Below, piece after piece: positions 40,285 to 50,546 of a stretch of 64,000 nucleotides of DNA (position 1 is the first letter of the stretch; the number at the start of each line of letters is the position of its first letter). The translations under genes and the position numbers were made by a program. This stretch comes from Candidatus Planktophila lacus. GTDB taxonomy: Bacteria > Actinomycetota > Actinomycetes > Nanopelagicales > Nanopelagicaceae. The DNA lies in assembly GCF_002288325.1 (NCBI RefSeq), contig NZ_CP016780.1:248001-312000 (forward strand), read 5' to 3'. The notes under the pieces are model-generated. The model searched no databases, was not told the origin of the DNA, and saw only the letters and a list, made by a program, of their open reading frames with translations.

Positions 40285-42249
40285 TTAGAGCCTTACCTGG
40301 CAAATGTGTGCAACTTTGCCAGTTGGTCTTGCTGGATCAAGGCGGATAAAGGTATCTGGGCTCCATGTAAAGCTCCGGTTATCCAGTAAATCTTTGACCT
40401 CGAATGAATGTGCCGCAATTCCGAGCGCCTTCATATCCCAATGAACTGTGGTCTCTTGGGCATATGTTGGATCAAGATTTACGACCACCAAAATCAAATC
40501 ATCACCGGTGCGCTTGGAATAAGCGATGATCGAATCAGAATCGGTGTGATGAAAGCGCAGATTGCGAAGTTGCAGCAACGTCGGGTGCGCGCGACGGATC
40601 TGGTTTAACTGAGTAATAAAGGGTGCCAGGGTTATGCCTTTTTTAGCCGCTCCATCCCAGTCACGTACCTTAATCTCGTACTTCTCGGAATCTAAATACT
40701 CTTCGCCACCTTCTTTAAAGCGGCGGTGCTCATAGAGTTCATAGCCGGCATACATTCCCCAAGATGGCGTAAGCGTTGCCGCCAGCACTGCACGAAGTGC
40801 AAACATTGCAGGGTTTCCAGATTGCAAATGGAAAGGCAAGATATCTGGAGTGTTCACCCAGAAGTTTGGTCTAAAGAATGCGCTGGTCTCTTGCGAAACT
40901 TCACGTCCATATTCCATAAGTTCAGCCTTGCTAGTGCGCCATGTGAAATATGTATATGACTGATGGAAACCAGCTTTGCCAAGTGCGTGCATCATCGCTG
41001 GTTTGGTAAATGCTTCCGCGAGAAATACAACGTCTGGGCTTTCCTTGTAAATAACCGACATAACTTCTTGCCAGAAGTGAACCGGTTTGGTGTGGGGATT
41101 ATCAACGCGGAAGATAGTTACACCTTTAGAAACCCATAAACGGATAATGCGCAGAACTTCAGCAAGAATTCCTGAGTAATCATTATCAAAGTTAATTGGA
41201 TAGATATCTTGGTATTTCTTTGGGGGATTCTCGGCATAAGCGATCGTGCCGTCAGGGCGAGTTGTAAACCATTCAGGGTTTGATTTAACCCAAGGATGAT
41301 CAGGTGATGCTTGTAGTGCTAGATCTAAAGCAATTTCCACGTTGTTCTTCTTGGCTATCGATACAAAGGTTTCAAAATCGGCCATAGTGCCAAGTGCTGG
41401 ATTAATGGCATCGTGGCCACCTTCCACGTTTCCAATCGCCCAAGGCACACCTGGGTCGGTATCGCTGGGAGTTAAAGTGTTATTGCGCCCCTTGCGATGA
41501 GCGGTACCGATTGGATGAATCGGTGGCAGATAGAGAACATCAAAGCCCATTGCAGCAACGGCTGGAATTCGCTTGGCAGCAGTGGCAAAGTTTCCACTCG
41601 TTATTCGCCCGTGCGCATCAACAATCGCGCCTTCGCTGCGAGGAAAGAATTCATACCAAGCACCGACAAGTGCGCGATCACGATCTGCGCGAACTGGGAT
41701 TAGCTCAGAACGGCTTACTAAACGGCGCAGTGGGTTTGCGGCAAAGTAGGCGCGAATTTCAGTGGTTGTTGCCTGAGAGAAACGATTGGCTGGTGCAAGT
41801 GAGGTATCGGTTAGCGCTTTGATTGCGGGAGAGAGCAACTTCTTTGCAGATGGATCTTCGTTTAGCTTCTCTTCGAATATTAACTTGCCGATGGTGCAGC
41901 AAAGTTCGGCATCGATATCGGCTGCGATCTTGATTTCAGAGTCATGTTCCCAAGTTGCGAAGGGATCATCAAAAGCTTCGATCGCATAATTGAATTCACC
42001 GCGCGCCGGAATTGTGATCGTTCCTTCAAAGCGATCGCCACCACGCCAGATTTCACGCATCGCATTGCGGGCAATCTCTTTACCTTTGTCATCAAATAAC
42101 AGAGCATGCGCACCAAGTGCATCATGGCCTTCGCGAAAGATCGTTGCAGTAACTGCAATTACCTCACCCGCAACCGCCTTTACAGGAACTAACTCGCCTC
42201 CGAAATTAACCGCAGGAGAGATATCTGTAATGGGGATGCGAGTAATCAA
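40285..42249 (-). CDS. glgE: Alpha-1,4-glucan:maltose-1-phosphate maltosyltransferase
   Basis: This GH13_3 enzyme elongates alpha-1,4-glucan using maltose-1-phosphate. It has 654 residues. VTIFRVDNPHTKPVHFW carries the nucleophile Asp in the GlgE-specific context, and VVFLAEAFTKP carries the acid/base Glu. AIGNVEGGHDAINPALG is typical as well. No TreS, maltokinase or GlgC/GlgA/GlgM lies in the window, so the maltose-1-phosphate source must be elsewhere. It is 8 nt downstream of aceE. Confidence 0.96.
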   Translation of the reverse strand: MITRIPITDISPAVNFGGELVPVKAVAGEVIAVTATIFREGHDALGAHALLFDDKGKEIARNAMREIWRGGDRFEGTITIPARGEFNYAIEAFDDPFATWEHDSEIKIAADIDAELCCTIGKLIFEEKLNEDPSAKKLLSPAIKALTDTSLAPANRFSQATTTEIRAYFAANPLRRLVSRSELIPVRADRDRALVGAWYEFFPRSEGAIVDAHGRITSGNFATAAKRIPAVAAMGFDVLYLPPIHPIGTAHRKGRNNTLTPSDTDPGVPWAIGNVEGGHDAINPALGTMADFETFVSIAKKNNVEIALDLALQASPDHPWVKSNPEWFTTRPDGTIAYAENPPKKYQDIYPINFDNDYSGILAEVLRIIRLWVSKGVTIFRVDNPHTKPVHFWQEVMSVIYKESPDVVFLAEAFTKPAMMHALGKAGFHQSYTYFTWRTSKAELMEYGREVSQETSAFFRPNFWVNTPDILPFHLQSGNPAMFALRAVLAATLTPSWGMYAGYELYEHRRFKEGGEEYLDSEKYEIKVRDWDGAAKKGITLAPFITQLNQIRRAHPTLLQLRNLRFHHTDSDSIIAYSKRTGDDLILVVVNLDPTYAQETTVHWDMKALGIAAHSFEVKDLLDNRSFTWSPDTFIRLDPARPTGKVAHICQVRL

Positions 42250-42257
42250 GAGTTACC

Positions 42258-44978
42258 TCAGCCAGAGCCTTCGGTATTTCCCGGATCTGCAGCGTTGATG
42301 TCGTTGATCTGATACTTATTGATCGCTTCCTGAACCATGCTTGCCTTTACATCTCCGCTCTTAGCAAGAGCGGCAAGCGTTGCGATAACGATTGATTCGG
42401 CATCGACCTTGAAGTGGCGACGAAGTGCGCCGCGTGTATCGGATAGACCAAAGCCATCTGTGCCAAGTGAAGTGAAATCTTGGCTAACCCATGGTGCGAT
42501 CTGATCTTGAACTGCGCGCATGTAATCACTAACTGCGATGACCGGACCTTCTGCGTTGGCAAGTTTCTTGGCAACGTATGCGGTGCGTTGATCAGATGGA
42601 TTTAAGAAGTTGTGGCGATCTACCGCTAAACCATCGCGGCGTAGTTCGTTCCATGAAGTAACTGACCAAACTGAAGCAGATACGCCCCAATCAGATTCCA
42701 GAAGTTTCGCTGCCTTTAGCGCCCAGTTCATTCCAACGCCAGATGCCAAGATCTGCGCAACTTTCTTACGCTGCTTTGGACCTTGCTGGAAGAGATAAAT
42801 TCCCTTGAGCAAACCTTCAGTATCAAGATTTTCAGGTTCGGCCGGTTGAACATATGGCTCGTTGTAAACAGTTAGGTAGTAGTAAACGTTCTCACTGTTT
42901 TCGCCGTACATACGACGAAGACCATCTTTAACAATATGTCCTAGTTCGTAAGCAAATGCTGGGTCGTATGCAACAACTGCTGGGTTGGTTGAAACAAGAA
43001 GTGGTGAGTGACCATCTTCGTGTTGCAGACCTTCACCGTTAAGAGTTGTGCGCCCCGCCGTTGCACCAACTACGAATCCACGTACCAACTGATCGGCAGC
43101 AGCCCAGAAAGCATCTCCGGTGCGTTGGAATCCGAACATTGAGTAGAAGATGTAGATCGGAATCATTGGCTCATCGTGCGTTGAGTAAGAAGATCCAACT
43201 GCAGTAAATGAAGCAACCGAACCAGCTTCGTTAATACCTTCGTGAAGGATTACACCAGCGGTTGATTCTTTATAGGAAAGCATTAGCTCGCGGTCGACCG
43301 CGGTGTACTGCTGACCATGTGGTGAGTAAATCTTTAGCGTTGGGAACAATGAATCCATACCGAAGGTACGAGCTTCATCAGGAATGATCGGTACTAAACG
43401 TGCACCAAGTCCTGGATCCTTAACGAGATCTTTCAACATACGAACAAATGCCATTGTGGTTGCAACTTCTTGCTGACCAGAACCGCGCTTAACAGATTCG
43501 TAAGCTTCATCGGCAGGTTGTGCCAATGGGCGTGAAACGCTGCGGCGGCGTGGAATTGATCCACCAAGTGCGGCGCGACGTTCTTCCAGGTACTTAGCTT
43601 CTGCAGAATCTGCAGCTGGCTTGTAATAAGGAGGTGTGTACTTATCCAACTTCTCATCAGCGATTGGAATACCCAAGCGATCGCGGAATTCGACGATATC
43701 TTCAAGTGACATCTTCTTCATCTGGTGCGTTGAGTTACGCGCTTCGAAGTGCGAGCCAAGTGTCCAACCCTTAACGGTCTTCGCCAAGATGACTGTTGGG
43801 CGACCATTTGGTTGCGATGCAGCTGCGTAAGCGGCATAAAGCTTGCGGTAATCATGTCCACCGCGCTTTAGGTTCCAGATCTGATCATCCGACCAGTTTG
43901 CAACCATGGCTGCAGTTCGTGGATCGCGACCAAAGAACTTCTCGCGAACATAAGCGCCGCTTTCGCCCTTAAATGTTTGGTAATCACCATCGAGAGTGGT
44001 GTTCATAATGTTTACAAGTGCGCCTTCGCGATCTTGGGCAAGCAGTGGATCCCACTCGCGGCCCCAGACAACCTTGATTACATTCCAGCCGGCTCCACCG
44101 AAGATTGATTCAAGCTCTTGAATAATCTTGCCGTTACCGCGCACAGGTCCATCAAGGCGCTGCAAGTTACAGTTAACAACGAAAGTTAAGTTATCGAGAT
44201 TTTCACGTGATGCGAGTCCGATCGCGCCCAAGGTATCGACTTCATCGACTTCACCATCGCCAAGGAATGCCCAAACGCTTTGCTGGCTCGTATCTTTAAT
44301 CCCGCGGTTATGTAGGTAACGGTTAAAGCGCGCTTGGTAAATTGCATTGATCGGACCGATACCCATAGACACAGTCGGGAACTGCCAGAACTCAGGCATC
44401 AAACGTGGGTGCGGATAAGAAGATAGCCCGCCGCCTTGATGTGAAAGTTCCTGACGGAAACCATCTAATTGGTGTTCGCTTAAGCGACCTTCCATAAATG
44501 CGCGTGCATACATTCCGGGTGATGCGTGGCCCTGGAAGAAGATCTGATCTCCGCCGCCTGGGTGATCTTGTCCGCGGAAGAAGTGGTTAAAACCAACTTC
44601 GTAAAGTGCGGCAGATGATGCGTAAGTAGAAATGTGTCCACCGACTCCGATGCCGGGGCGTTGTGCGCGGTGAACCAACATCGCAGCGTTCCAGCGGATA
44701 TATGCGCGGATGCGACGTTCAATTGCTTCATCGCCCGGAAATGCTGGTTCGTTTTCTGGAGTAATAGTGTTGATGTAATCGGTATTGCGAAGAGCGGCAA
44801 CGCCAATATTTTTTTCATGTGCGCGCTGCAGCAACTTCAAGATTAGGTAACGCGCGCGGACCGGTCCTGCGCCATTGAGTGCGGCATCGAAGGAGGCTTG
44901 CCATTCGGCGGTCTCACTTGGATCGATATCTACTAGCTGGTCGATGATCTGGTCTGGGACGCCGAAGTTCTCGCTCAT
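42258..44978 (-). CDS. aceE: Pyruvate dehydrogenase E1 component (homodimeric)
   Basis: This thiamine-diphosphate enzyme decarboxylates pyruvate in the PDH complex. It has 906 residues, the homodimeric AceE type used by actinobacteria. The ThDP motif begins at [14 protein letters not shown] and ends near [35 protein letters not shown] and [20 protein letters not shown] lie in the middle domain. E2 and E3 are not in the window. It is divergent from DUF3052 and ahpE, the same neighbourhood as in mycobacteria. Confidence 0.97.
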   Translation of the reverse strand: MSENFGVPDQIIDQLVDIDPSETAEWQASFDAALNGAGPVRARYLILKLLQRAHEKNIGVAALRNTDYINTITPENEPAFPGDEAIERRIRAYIRWNAAMLVHRAQRPGIGVGGHISTYASSAALYEVGFNHFFRGQDHPGGGDQIFFQGHASPGMYARAFMEGRLSEHQLDGFRQELSHQGGGLSSYPHPRLMPEFWQFPTVSMGIGPINAIYQARFNRYLHNRGIKDTSQQSVWAFLGDGEVDEVDTLGAIGLASRENLDNLTFVVNCNLQRLDGPVRGNGKIIQELESIFGGAGWNVIKVVWGREWDPLLAQDREGALVNIMNTTLDGDYQTFKGESGAYVREKFFGRDPRTAAMVANWSDDQIWNLKRGGHDYRKLYAAYAAASQPNGRPTVILAKTVKGWTLGSHFEARNSTHQMKKMSLEDIVEFRDRLGIPIADEKLDKYTPPYYKPAADSAEAKYLEERRAALGGSIPRRRSVSRPLAQPADEAYESVKRGSGQQEVATTMAFVRMLKDLVKDPGLGARLVPIIPDEARTFGMDSLFPTLKIYSPHGQQYTAVDRELMLSYKESTAGVILHEGINEAGSVASFTAVGSSYSTHDEPMIPIYIFYSMFGFQRTGDAFWAAADQLVRGFVVGATAGRTTLNGEGLQHEDGHSPLLVSTNPAVVAYDPAFAYELGHIVKDGLRRMYGENSENVYYYLTVYNEPYVQPAEPENLDTEGLLKGIYLFQQGPKQRKKVAQILASGVGMNWALKAAKLLESDWGVSASVWSVTSWNELRRDGLAVDRHNFLNPSDQRTAYVAKKLANAEGPVIAVSDYMRAVQDQIAPWVSQDFTSLGTDGFGLSDTRGALRRHFKVDAESIVIATLAALAKSGDVKASMVQEAINKYQINDINAADPGNTEGSG

Positions 44979-45023
44979 GGGCTTATTCTCGCGCTTACGC
45001 GGTAGTAGAGCAAAATCCGACCA

Positions 45024-45040
45024 CTTTCTGTCTCAGAAAG
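45024..45040. promoter_or_regulatory. Perfect inverted repeat in aceE/DUF3052 divergent promoter region
   Basis: CTTTCTG-TCT-CAGAAAG is a perfect 7-3-7 inverted repeat in the 125-nt gap between the two divergent starts. It could be an operator. There is no T-tract, so a terminator is less likely. The regulator is unknown. Confidence 0.35.
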
Positions 45041-45103
45041 GCGCGCAGAAATGGGCCACCCGAAACTCTTGTCAAAGCGCTCGCAATTCGGTGGACTTAT
45101 CCC

Positions 45104-45496
45104 GTGGCAAAGGGGATGGGATTTGCTCAAGGAGAGATAGTCCTTGAAGTCGGCTATGACTCTGATTGCGATGACGCACTTCGCAAAGAGATCGCGGCCA
45201 CAGTTGGAACCAAGTTTCTAGAAGGATCTGCAACTGAAGTTGTCGATGCAGTACTTCTCTGGTGGCGCGATGGCGATGGCGATCTCGTTGATGAATTAAT
45301 GGATGCCCTCACATATTTAAGTGAGACCGGACCGATCTGGGTATTAACTCCAAAAGTTGGTCGCGATGGACATGTTGAACCAAGTGACATTCAGGATGCG
45401 GCACCAATTGCGGGGATGAGCCAAACATCAACCCTTGTCGTAGCAAATGATTGGACGGCAACACGTCTAGTGGCGCGTAAGGCTGGCAAACGATAA
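45104..45496 (+). CDS. DUF3052 family protein
   Basis: This 130-residue conserved actinobacterial protein has no known function. The visible pattern includes LEVGYDSDCDDALRKEI, VLLWWRDGDGDLVDELMDAL, PIWVLTPKVGRDGHVEPSDI and an SQTSTLVVANDW end. GTG at 45104 or ATG at 45116 could be the start. It lies between divergent aceE and ahpE, exactly as in Mycobacterium (aceE-hypothetical-DUF3052-ahpE). Confidence 0.85.
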   Translation: MAKGMGFAQGEIVLEVGYDSDCDDALRKEIAATVGTKFLEGSATEVVDAVLLWWRDGDGDLVDELMDALTYLSETGPIWVLTPKVGRDGHVEPSDIQDAAPIAGMSQTSTLVVANDWTATRLVARKAGKR

Positions 45497-45505
45497 GTTT
45501 GGCGC

Positions 45506-45979
45506 ATGAGCCAAACACTTACTGGAATTTCTGTTGGATCGGTTGCACCTGACTTTGAATTAAAAGATCAGCACGGCGCCAAAGTTTCTCTCTCATCATT
45601 TAAGGGAAATAAGAACGTTGTTCTTCTCTTTATACCGTTCTCATTTACCGGCACATGCACCGGCGAGCTCTGCGCGATCCGCGATGACTTAGCCGCATTC
45701 CAAAACGACAACGTTCAGGTAATTGCTGTCTCATGCGATTCGCCTTACACACAAAAAGTTTTTGCAGAACAAGAGGGTTACAAGTTCCCAGTGCTTGCGG
45801 ATTTCTGGCCACATGGCGCAGCAGCAAAAGCTTTCGGGGTATTTAACGAAGATATTGGTTGCGCAATGCGCGGCACATTTATCATCGATAAAGCAGGCGT
45901 TGTTCGCTGGTCAGTCGTAAATGGCCTCGGCGATGCGCGTAATAACGGGGATTACAAGGCCGCAATCGCTGCCCTGTAG
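45506..45979 (+). CDS. ahpE: Peroxiredoxin, AhpE type
   Basis: This 157-residue cytoplasmic thiol peroxidase reduces hydrogen and organic peroxides. The peroxidatic cysteine is Cys51 in PFSFTGTCTGEL (P-x3-T-x2-C), with an extra Cys56 close by and further cysteines at 77 and near 120. A resolving role for one of these is possible but unproven. It follows DUF3052 by 9 nt, and tRNA-Val follows after 28 nt. Confidence 0.93.
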   Translation: MSQTLTGISVGSVAPDFELKDQHGAKVSLSSFKGNKNVVLLFIPFSFTGTCTGELCAIRDDLAAFQNDNVQVIAVSCDSPYTQKVFAEQEGYKFPVLADFWPHGAAAKAFGVFNEDIGCAMRGTFIIDKAGVVRWSVVNGLGDARNNGDYKAAIAAL

Positions 45980-46007
45980 TTGAGGTAGTATTTGCCTCGC
46001 AACAATC

Positions 46008-46079
46008 GGGTGCTTAGCTCAGTGGTAGAGCGTCTCGTTTACACCGAGAATGTCGGGGGTTCGAAACCCTCAGCGCCCA
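46008..46079 (+). tRNA. tRNA-Val (anticodon TAC)
   Basis: A complete cloverleaf: acceptor GGGTGCT/AGCGCCC with discriminator A, D-arm AGCTCAGTGGTAGAGC, anticodon stem TCTCG/CGAGA with loop TTTACAC (anticodon TAC), and T-arm GGGGGTTCGAAACCCTC. The CCA end is not encoded. Confidence 0.96.
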
Positions 46080-46088
46080 CGCAGGTAA

Positions 46089-46760
46089 TCAAACCTTCTT
46101 AATTAGCGTTGGAATAATTCTCTCGTAAGACTTAATCGGATTGGCCTGCAAAAGAACAAAAATTGCAAAACCGATAAGCGCAACCCAAGAATTAATGAGC
46201 GCTAGTGGTACTAAGACGATGCCCCATAGAGCTCCTATACCCCACAGAATTGGTAGGACCTTTCGGAGTTTCTTCGCTGGATAGGGACAATCTTCGGTGA
46301 AATTAATTTTGAATTTAAATCCTATAAATGGAAAAGCGATTACATTCGTCCAGAATTGACCAAATAGGCAAACGCCAAAGTAAAACACTCCCCATTTTTG
46401 ATTTGGAGTATTTAAATTTTCAGCAAGCAGCGCTACGCCAAATGGAATTAAGGCCACCCATGCCATTGTGATTCCATGGTTCCAAACAATGTGAGCATTT
46501 GTTCCTTCTACGTATTGGCCCAATGCGTGATAGCCGTACCACATGGAGAAAAGAACCAGGAATCCAAGGGCGTAGGACAGAAATGTTGGCCAATGATCTA
46601 AGAGCGCGGCGTTGAGGTCATCGCTATGGCTAACCTCTGAAACAACTCCAACCACGTCTAAACCTAGAAGTGTAAGAGCAATTGAAAAAACACCATCGCT
46701 AAGGGAATCAATTAATTTGTGGCTTATATGCTTAATTTGCGCGGCCATCCGAATCTCCAT
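46089..46760 (-). CDS. TMEM175-like (DUF1211) membrane protein
   Basis: This 223-residue protein has six hydrophobic helices. The first helix contains LIDSLSDGVFSIALTLLGLDV, given here in part as SLSDGVFSIALTLLGLD, which is the FSDGVxxIxxTLLxL signature of TMEM175/DUF1211 potassium channels with Leu in place of the first Phe. Bacterial members conduct K+. Either of two nearby ATGs (46760, 46748) has a purine-rich ribosome-binding site. It is convergent with tRNA-Val. Confidence 0.8.
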   Translation of the reverse strand: MEIRMAAQIKHISHKLIDSLSDGVFSIALTLLGLDVVGVVSEVSHSDDLNAALLDHWPTFLSYALGFLVLFSMWYGYHALGQYVEGTNAHIVWNHGITMAWVALIPFGVALLAENLNTPNQKWGVFYFGVCLFGQFWTNVIAFPFIGFKFKINFTEDCPYPAKKLRKVLPILWGIGALWGIVLVPLALINSWVALIGFAIFVLLQANPIKSYERIIPTLIKKV

Positions 46761-46862
46761 TCGCCTTTAAATTTGAGTTTAAGGTAATGGAAAGTCCAAA
46801 AGGAACCGGAAAACACGCCCAATGAACGAATGAACTTTATTTAAACGCACATTACGAAGAGA

Positions 46863-47357
46863 TTAGTTTCCTAGATACGCGCTCTTCATGGCAGCTAAAT
46901 CAATCTTCTTCATCTCCAGCATCGCTTTAGTGGCGCGCTGAGAACCTTCAGCATCTGGCCCACCCAAGTAGTTCATCATCTCAGGTGAAGTTACCTGCCA
47001 AGAGATTCCAAATTTATCTTTAAGCCAACCACATTGGCTTTCTTGCCCGCCATCTGCCGTAAGTAGATCCCAGAACTTATCTATCTCTGCTTGATCGGCG
47101 CATGGAATCTGAAATGAAATTGCCTCTGAATGTGGGAACTGCGGACCCCCATTTAGTCCGATGAAGTTCTGCCCAAAAATCTTAAAGTTAACGACTATCT
47201 CTTCGCCTTGTTGATTGCCAGGAGTATCAGTTGGAGCGATCCAGTTATCGGAAACTGAGCTATTTGGGAAAATTGATGAGTAAAAGTTTGCGGCTTCGCG
47301 CGCGCGGCCGTTAAACCAGAGGCAGGTAGTCATTTCCATTTGGAAAAGGTAAGGCAA
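46863..47357 (-). CDS. VOC family protein (PhnB / 3-demethylubiquinone methyltransferase-like)
   Basis: The 164-residue protein starts with TTCLWFNGRAREAANFYSS. It has paired beta-alpha-beta-beta modules, IFGQNFIGLNGG and CGWLKDKFGISWQVTSP, as in the PhnB glyoxalase-like group. It may bind a metal or small ligand; the substrate is unknown. It begins directly after the stop of the DUF1801 gene and is probably co-transcribed with it. Confidence 0.85.
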   Translation of the reverse strand: MPYLFQMEMTTCLWFNGRAREAANFYSSIFPNSSVSDNWIAPTDTPGNQQGEEIVVNFKIFGQNFIGLNGGPQFPHSEAISFQIPCADQAEIDKFWDLLTADGGQESQCGWLKDKFGISWQVTSPEMMNYLGGPDAEGSQRATKAMLEMKKIDLAAMKSAYLGN

Positions 47358-47729
47358 CTACTTGGCTTGAGTCAATTTCGCTTTGATTAACTTCTTCAAT
47401 AGAGTTTTAGTAAGTGGCTTATCAACCGGAACATGAATTGCGCTAATTGTCTTTGAAAAGCCAGCTAATTCGACCGGGAACAACTTCAAAATTGAACCGC
47501 TAAAAGGGTAGTAACCAACATGCTTCTTATTGGCCAGCAATCCGGCAACAATCGTTTCATCCACTTTGAATGCCGGCATTCCATAGCTCACTACTTCTTG
47601 CGCATCTGGAACTATTTCCAAAATTCGCTTGCGCATCTCAAGCATTGTTTCTTTATGTGGCGACGGGGCCGATTGATAATGTGCGCGAACTGCGACAGGT
47701 AACTGTTTTTCCACGGAGAAATAGTACAA
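47358..47729 (-). CDS. DUF1801 / YdhG-like protein
   Basis: The 123-residue protein matches the DUF1801 family: YQSAPSPHKETMLEMRKRIL, EVVSYGMPAFKV, HVGYYPFSGSIL and a C-terminal LLKKLIKAKL. Relatives include B. subtilis Fra, a frataxin-like iron protein, but the fold alone does not prove that role. It is upstream of the VOC gene. Confidence 0.82.
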   Translation of the reverse strand: MYYFSVEKQLPVAVRAHYQSAPSPHKETMLEMRKRILEIVPDAQEVVSYGMPAFKVDETIVAGLLANKKHVGYYPFSGSILKLFPVELAGFSKTISAIHVPVDKPLTKTLLKKLIKAKLTQAK

Positions 47730-47809
47730 CTGGCCCTAATCAAGTAAGGTTCTCCATAGAATTCAATATCCGGTGCGCGACGAAGAAGTGCAGTTATAAG
47801 GAGTGAGTT

Positions 47810-48538
47810 GTGAAGGCTAGCGTTAGCGATCAGCGCTCCATTCTCGACATTCAGAACTTCGATTTCACTACAACTTCCCTAAACGCCAAAGCCGCTGGCC
47901 TTCCAGAGATACCGGCGATTAATTCACTCACAATCAAGCAGAACAATGCTCGCGATCTACGTATCGCCGCTGAAACAGAGTTAAACGATGTAAAGCGCGA
48001 GTTAAACCGGGCCGAAACAGATGTTGAACAAGTTGTCTCACGAATCAATCGCGATGAAGCCCGCCTTGCTTCTGGCACAGGGGCTGCCAAGGAGTTAGAA
48101 CAACTCCAACACGAACTTGTTTCCCTCGCTGCGCGCCGTGCTGAACTCGAAGAAGTTGAGCTTGAGATCATGATGCGCGTTGATGGAATTAAAGAGCGCA
48201 TCGCAGAACTTGGCGCCGAAGAAAGTGCTCATGCAGCAGAGATTGCCAACCTAGAAATTTCGAAAGAAAACGCGCTAACAATTATCTTTGCAGATCTCAA
48301 AGCAGCGGCTGGTGATCGCGCGAAGACTGCAGCTAGCGTAAACCCCGAACTAATGGCGCTATACGAGAAAATTCGTACCAGCAATAATGGAACAGGGGCA
48401 GCAGCGTTGGTTGGAAACCAATGCAAGGGTTGTCACTTAACTTTAAACACCATCGAACTACAGCGCATTGCCGGTTTGCCGGAAGACGAACTCGTGCGTT
48501 GCGAAGAATGTCGGTGCATTTTGGTGCGTGGTCTATAA
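47810..48538 (+). CDS. C4-type zinc ribbon / coiled-coil protein
   Basis: The 242-residue protein has a long, charged N-terminal coiled coil (about 20-170) and a C-terminal zinc ribbon with CKGCHLTLN and CEECRCILV. The start is GTG with a GGAG site. In mycobacteria the homologue also lies just upstream of the RNase H/phosphatase gene. The molecular role is not established; links to nucleic-acid handling are inferred from the ribbon and neighbours. The next gene starts immediately after the stop. Confidence 0.85.
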   Translation: MKASVSDQRSILDIQNFDFTTTSLNAKAAGLPEIPAINSLTIKQNNARDLRIAAETELNDVKRELNRAETDVEQVVSRINRDEARLASGTGAAKELEQLQHELVSLAARRAELEEVELEIMMRVDGIKERIAELGAEESAHAAEIANLEISKENALTIIFADLKAAAGDRAKTAASVNPELMALYEKIRTSNNGTGAAALVGNQCKGCHLTLNTIELQRIAGLPEDELVRCEECRCILVRGL

Positions 48539-49624
48539 ATGGCGCGCAAATTCAAATTAACTGCTGATGGCGGTTCTCGCGGAAATCCAGGCCCAGCTGG
48601 TTACGGCGCAGTGGTTACTGAAAACGGAAAGATCGTTGCCGAACTCTTTGATGTAATCGGAATTGCAACGAATAACGTCGCTGAATACAGCGGACTTCTC
48701 GCCGGTTTAAGCCACATCAATAAACTCGATCCCGCAGCAACTGTAGAAGTTGCCATGGATTCAAAGTTAGTTGTTGAGCAAATGTCGGGTCGTTGGCAGA
48801 TCAAACATGCGGATATGCGCGATTTGGCAAAGCAGTGCCGTGCAGCCCATGATCCTTCGCTCGTTAAATACTCTTGGATTCCACGCGATGAAAATTCACA
48901 TGCCGATCGCTTAGCCAATAAGGCCTTAGATGGTGGCTCAGCACATAAGACTGAACCACAAGTGCAACAGAACTACTTATCTGAGCGACTTCGCAGTAGC
49001 GAAGTTCCAACCATGCTCTACATGGTTCGCCACGGTGAAACGATTCTGACACCACTGCGAAAGTTTTCGGGAACTGGGCCAATCAATCCAGAGTTAACGG
49101 AGAAAGGTTTATCTCAGGCTGCCGCTGTCGCCAAAGAGATCGCCAAATTAAAGCCAGAAGTTTTAATTGCTTCTCCTCTAATGCGCACCACCCAAACAGC
49201 GCAAGCAATTGCAGATGCCACAGGACTTGAAATCAACTTTGACGAAATTTGGTTTGAACTTTCATTCGGCGATTGGGATGGCCTCTCCTTCGAAGAGGTA
49301 AAAGAGAAGTTCCCTGATGAATATCAAGCCTGGTTAAATTCATCTTCCTACGCACCTGCGGGTGGCGAGTCTTACGATCAGGCAGGTATTCGCGTTGAAG
49401 AAGCGCTCGAAAAGGTTGCAGCTGTTTATCCTGGTCAGCGAGTCGTCGTAGTAACTCACAATGGAGTCATTAAATTAGCGGCACAGATCGCAACCGGGGC
49501 ACCCACCGAAGCGGTCTTCCATATAGATGCAGCACCTTGTTCAATATCGTCAATATCTATTTGGCCATCAGATGGACTGCGCGCCCTGCGTAGCCTTAAC
49601 GAGACAGGACACTTCCGCCCATGA
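48539..49624 (+). CDS. Bifunctional RNase HI / acid phosphatase
   Basis: The 361-residue fusion has an N-terminal RNase HI domain (TADGGSRGNPGPAGYGAVV, AMDSKLVVEQMSGRW, DENSHADRLANKAL) that cleaves RNA in RNA-DNA hybrids. A C-terminal histidine phosphatase domain follows (MVRHGETILTP, with VTHNGVIKLA as the second His motif). This matches mycobacterial Rv2228c, where the second domain has CobC-like phosphatase activity. It overlaps terC by 4 nt. Confidence 0.93.
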   Translation: MARKFKLTADGGSRGNPGPAGYGAVVTENGKIVAELFDVIGIATNNVAEYSGLLAGLSHINKLDPAATVEVAMDSKLVVEQMSGRWQIKHADMRDLAKQCRAAHDPSLVKYSWIPRDENSHADRLANKALDGGSAHKTEPQVQQNYLSERLRSSEVPTMLYMVRHGETILTPLRKFSGTGPINPELTEKGLSQAAAVAKEIAKLKPEVLIASPLMRTTQTAQAIADATGLEINFDEIWFELSFGDWDGLSFEEVKEKFPDEYQAWLNSSSYAPAGGESYDQAGIRVEEALEKVAAVYPGQRVVVVTHNGVIKLAAQIATGAPTEAVFHIDAAPCSISSISIWPSDGLRALRSLNETGHFRP

Positions 49625-50517
49625 TTAGTTCAACCGAGTGGCTATTAACTATCGGTGGTCTTGCCGCAGTAATCATCTTTGATTTAGCCCTGGCTGTTGC
49701 TCATCGCAACAAAGAGACCAGTACAAAAGAGGCGCTCGGTTGGACGCTCTTTTATGTGGCGGCGGCTATAACTTTTGGTTTGCTAATGCCACGTTGGACA
49801 TCAGATCAGCTGCGGACTGAATTCTTTGCAGGTTGGCTGACTGAATACGCACTCTCTGTCGACAACATCTTTGTATTTATTATTTTGATTTCAACGCTCA
49901 AGGTAAAGAAAGAATCCCAGCAACTTGTTCTTCTATTCGGAATCCTTATCGCCATCGTTCTACGCGTGATTTTGATCTTTGCTGGAGTCGCACTTGTAAC
50001 TCGCTTTACCTCAGCCTTCTATGTCTTTGGTGCATTCTTGATTTTCACAGCTTGGAAGCTAATCAATGAAAAAGAAGAGGTAGAAAAAGATGAAGGTAAG
50101 TTAATTACCTTCCTTCGTAACCGTGGCCTAAGCACCTTCGCCATTGCGCTAATCGCTCTGGGCGTTACCGATCTCGTATTTGCCCTTGATTCAATCCCGG
50201 CAATCCTTGGGCTAACAACTAGTACCTACGTTGTAATTACTGCAAATATCTTTGCGCTAATGGGTCTTCGTCAGCTCTACTTCTTGCTTCAAGGTGCAAT
50301 GGATCGACTGGTTCACCTTGGCCGCGGACTCTCATTTATCTTGGCATTTATCGGCGTAAAGATGATCTTGCACGCATTACACGAAAATGGCGTGCATGTT
50401 GTTGATATTTCGCTAGAGGTTAGTTTGACGGTAATTGTTTCCACTTTGGCGATTACTGCCCTAACAAGCCTTTATGCCACGCGTGATTCGACTAAAGAAG
50501 ATAAAGGCATTTCGTAA
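49621..50517 (+). CDS. TerC family membrane protein (first copy)
   Basis: The 298-residue protein has eight or so helices and the TerC motifs EYALSVDNIFVFIIL and VTDLVFALDSIPAILG, each with the conserved Asp/Asn residues. TerC/Alx/MeeF proteins export manganese or assist membrane-protein metalation at the translocon. There is no riboswitch here, unlike the second copy at 52.9 kb. The start overlaps the RNase H stop. Confidence 0.92.
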   Translation: MISSTEWLLTIGGLAAVIIFDLALAVAHRNKETSTKEALGWTLFYVAAAITFGLLMPRWTSDQLRTEFFAGWLTEYALSVDNIFVFIILISTLKVKKESQQLVLLFGILIAIVLRVILIFAGVALVTRFTSAFYVFGAFLIFTAWKLINEKEEVEKDEGKLITFLRNRGLSTFAIALIALGVTDLVFALDSIPAILGLTTSTYVVITANIFALMGLRQLYFLLQGAMDRLVHLGRGLSFILAFIGVKMILHALHENGVHVVDISLEVSLTVIVSTLAITALTSLYATRDSTKEDKGIS

Positions 50518-50546
50518 CACCCACTAGTTCGCGTATCCTTATTTAC

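Noticed and set aside
45069-45100. TTGTCA as -35 of a DUF3052 promoter
   Set aside because: No acceptable -10 hexamer was found at 16-19 nt spacing.
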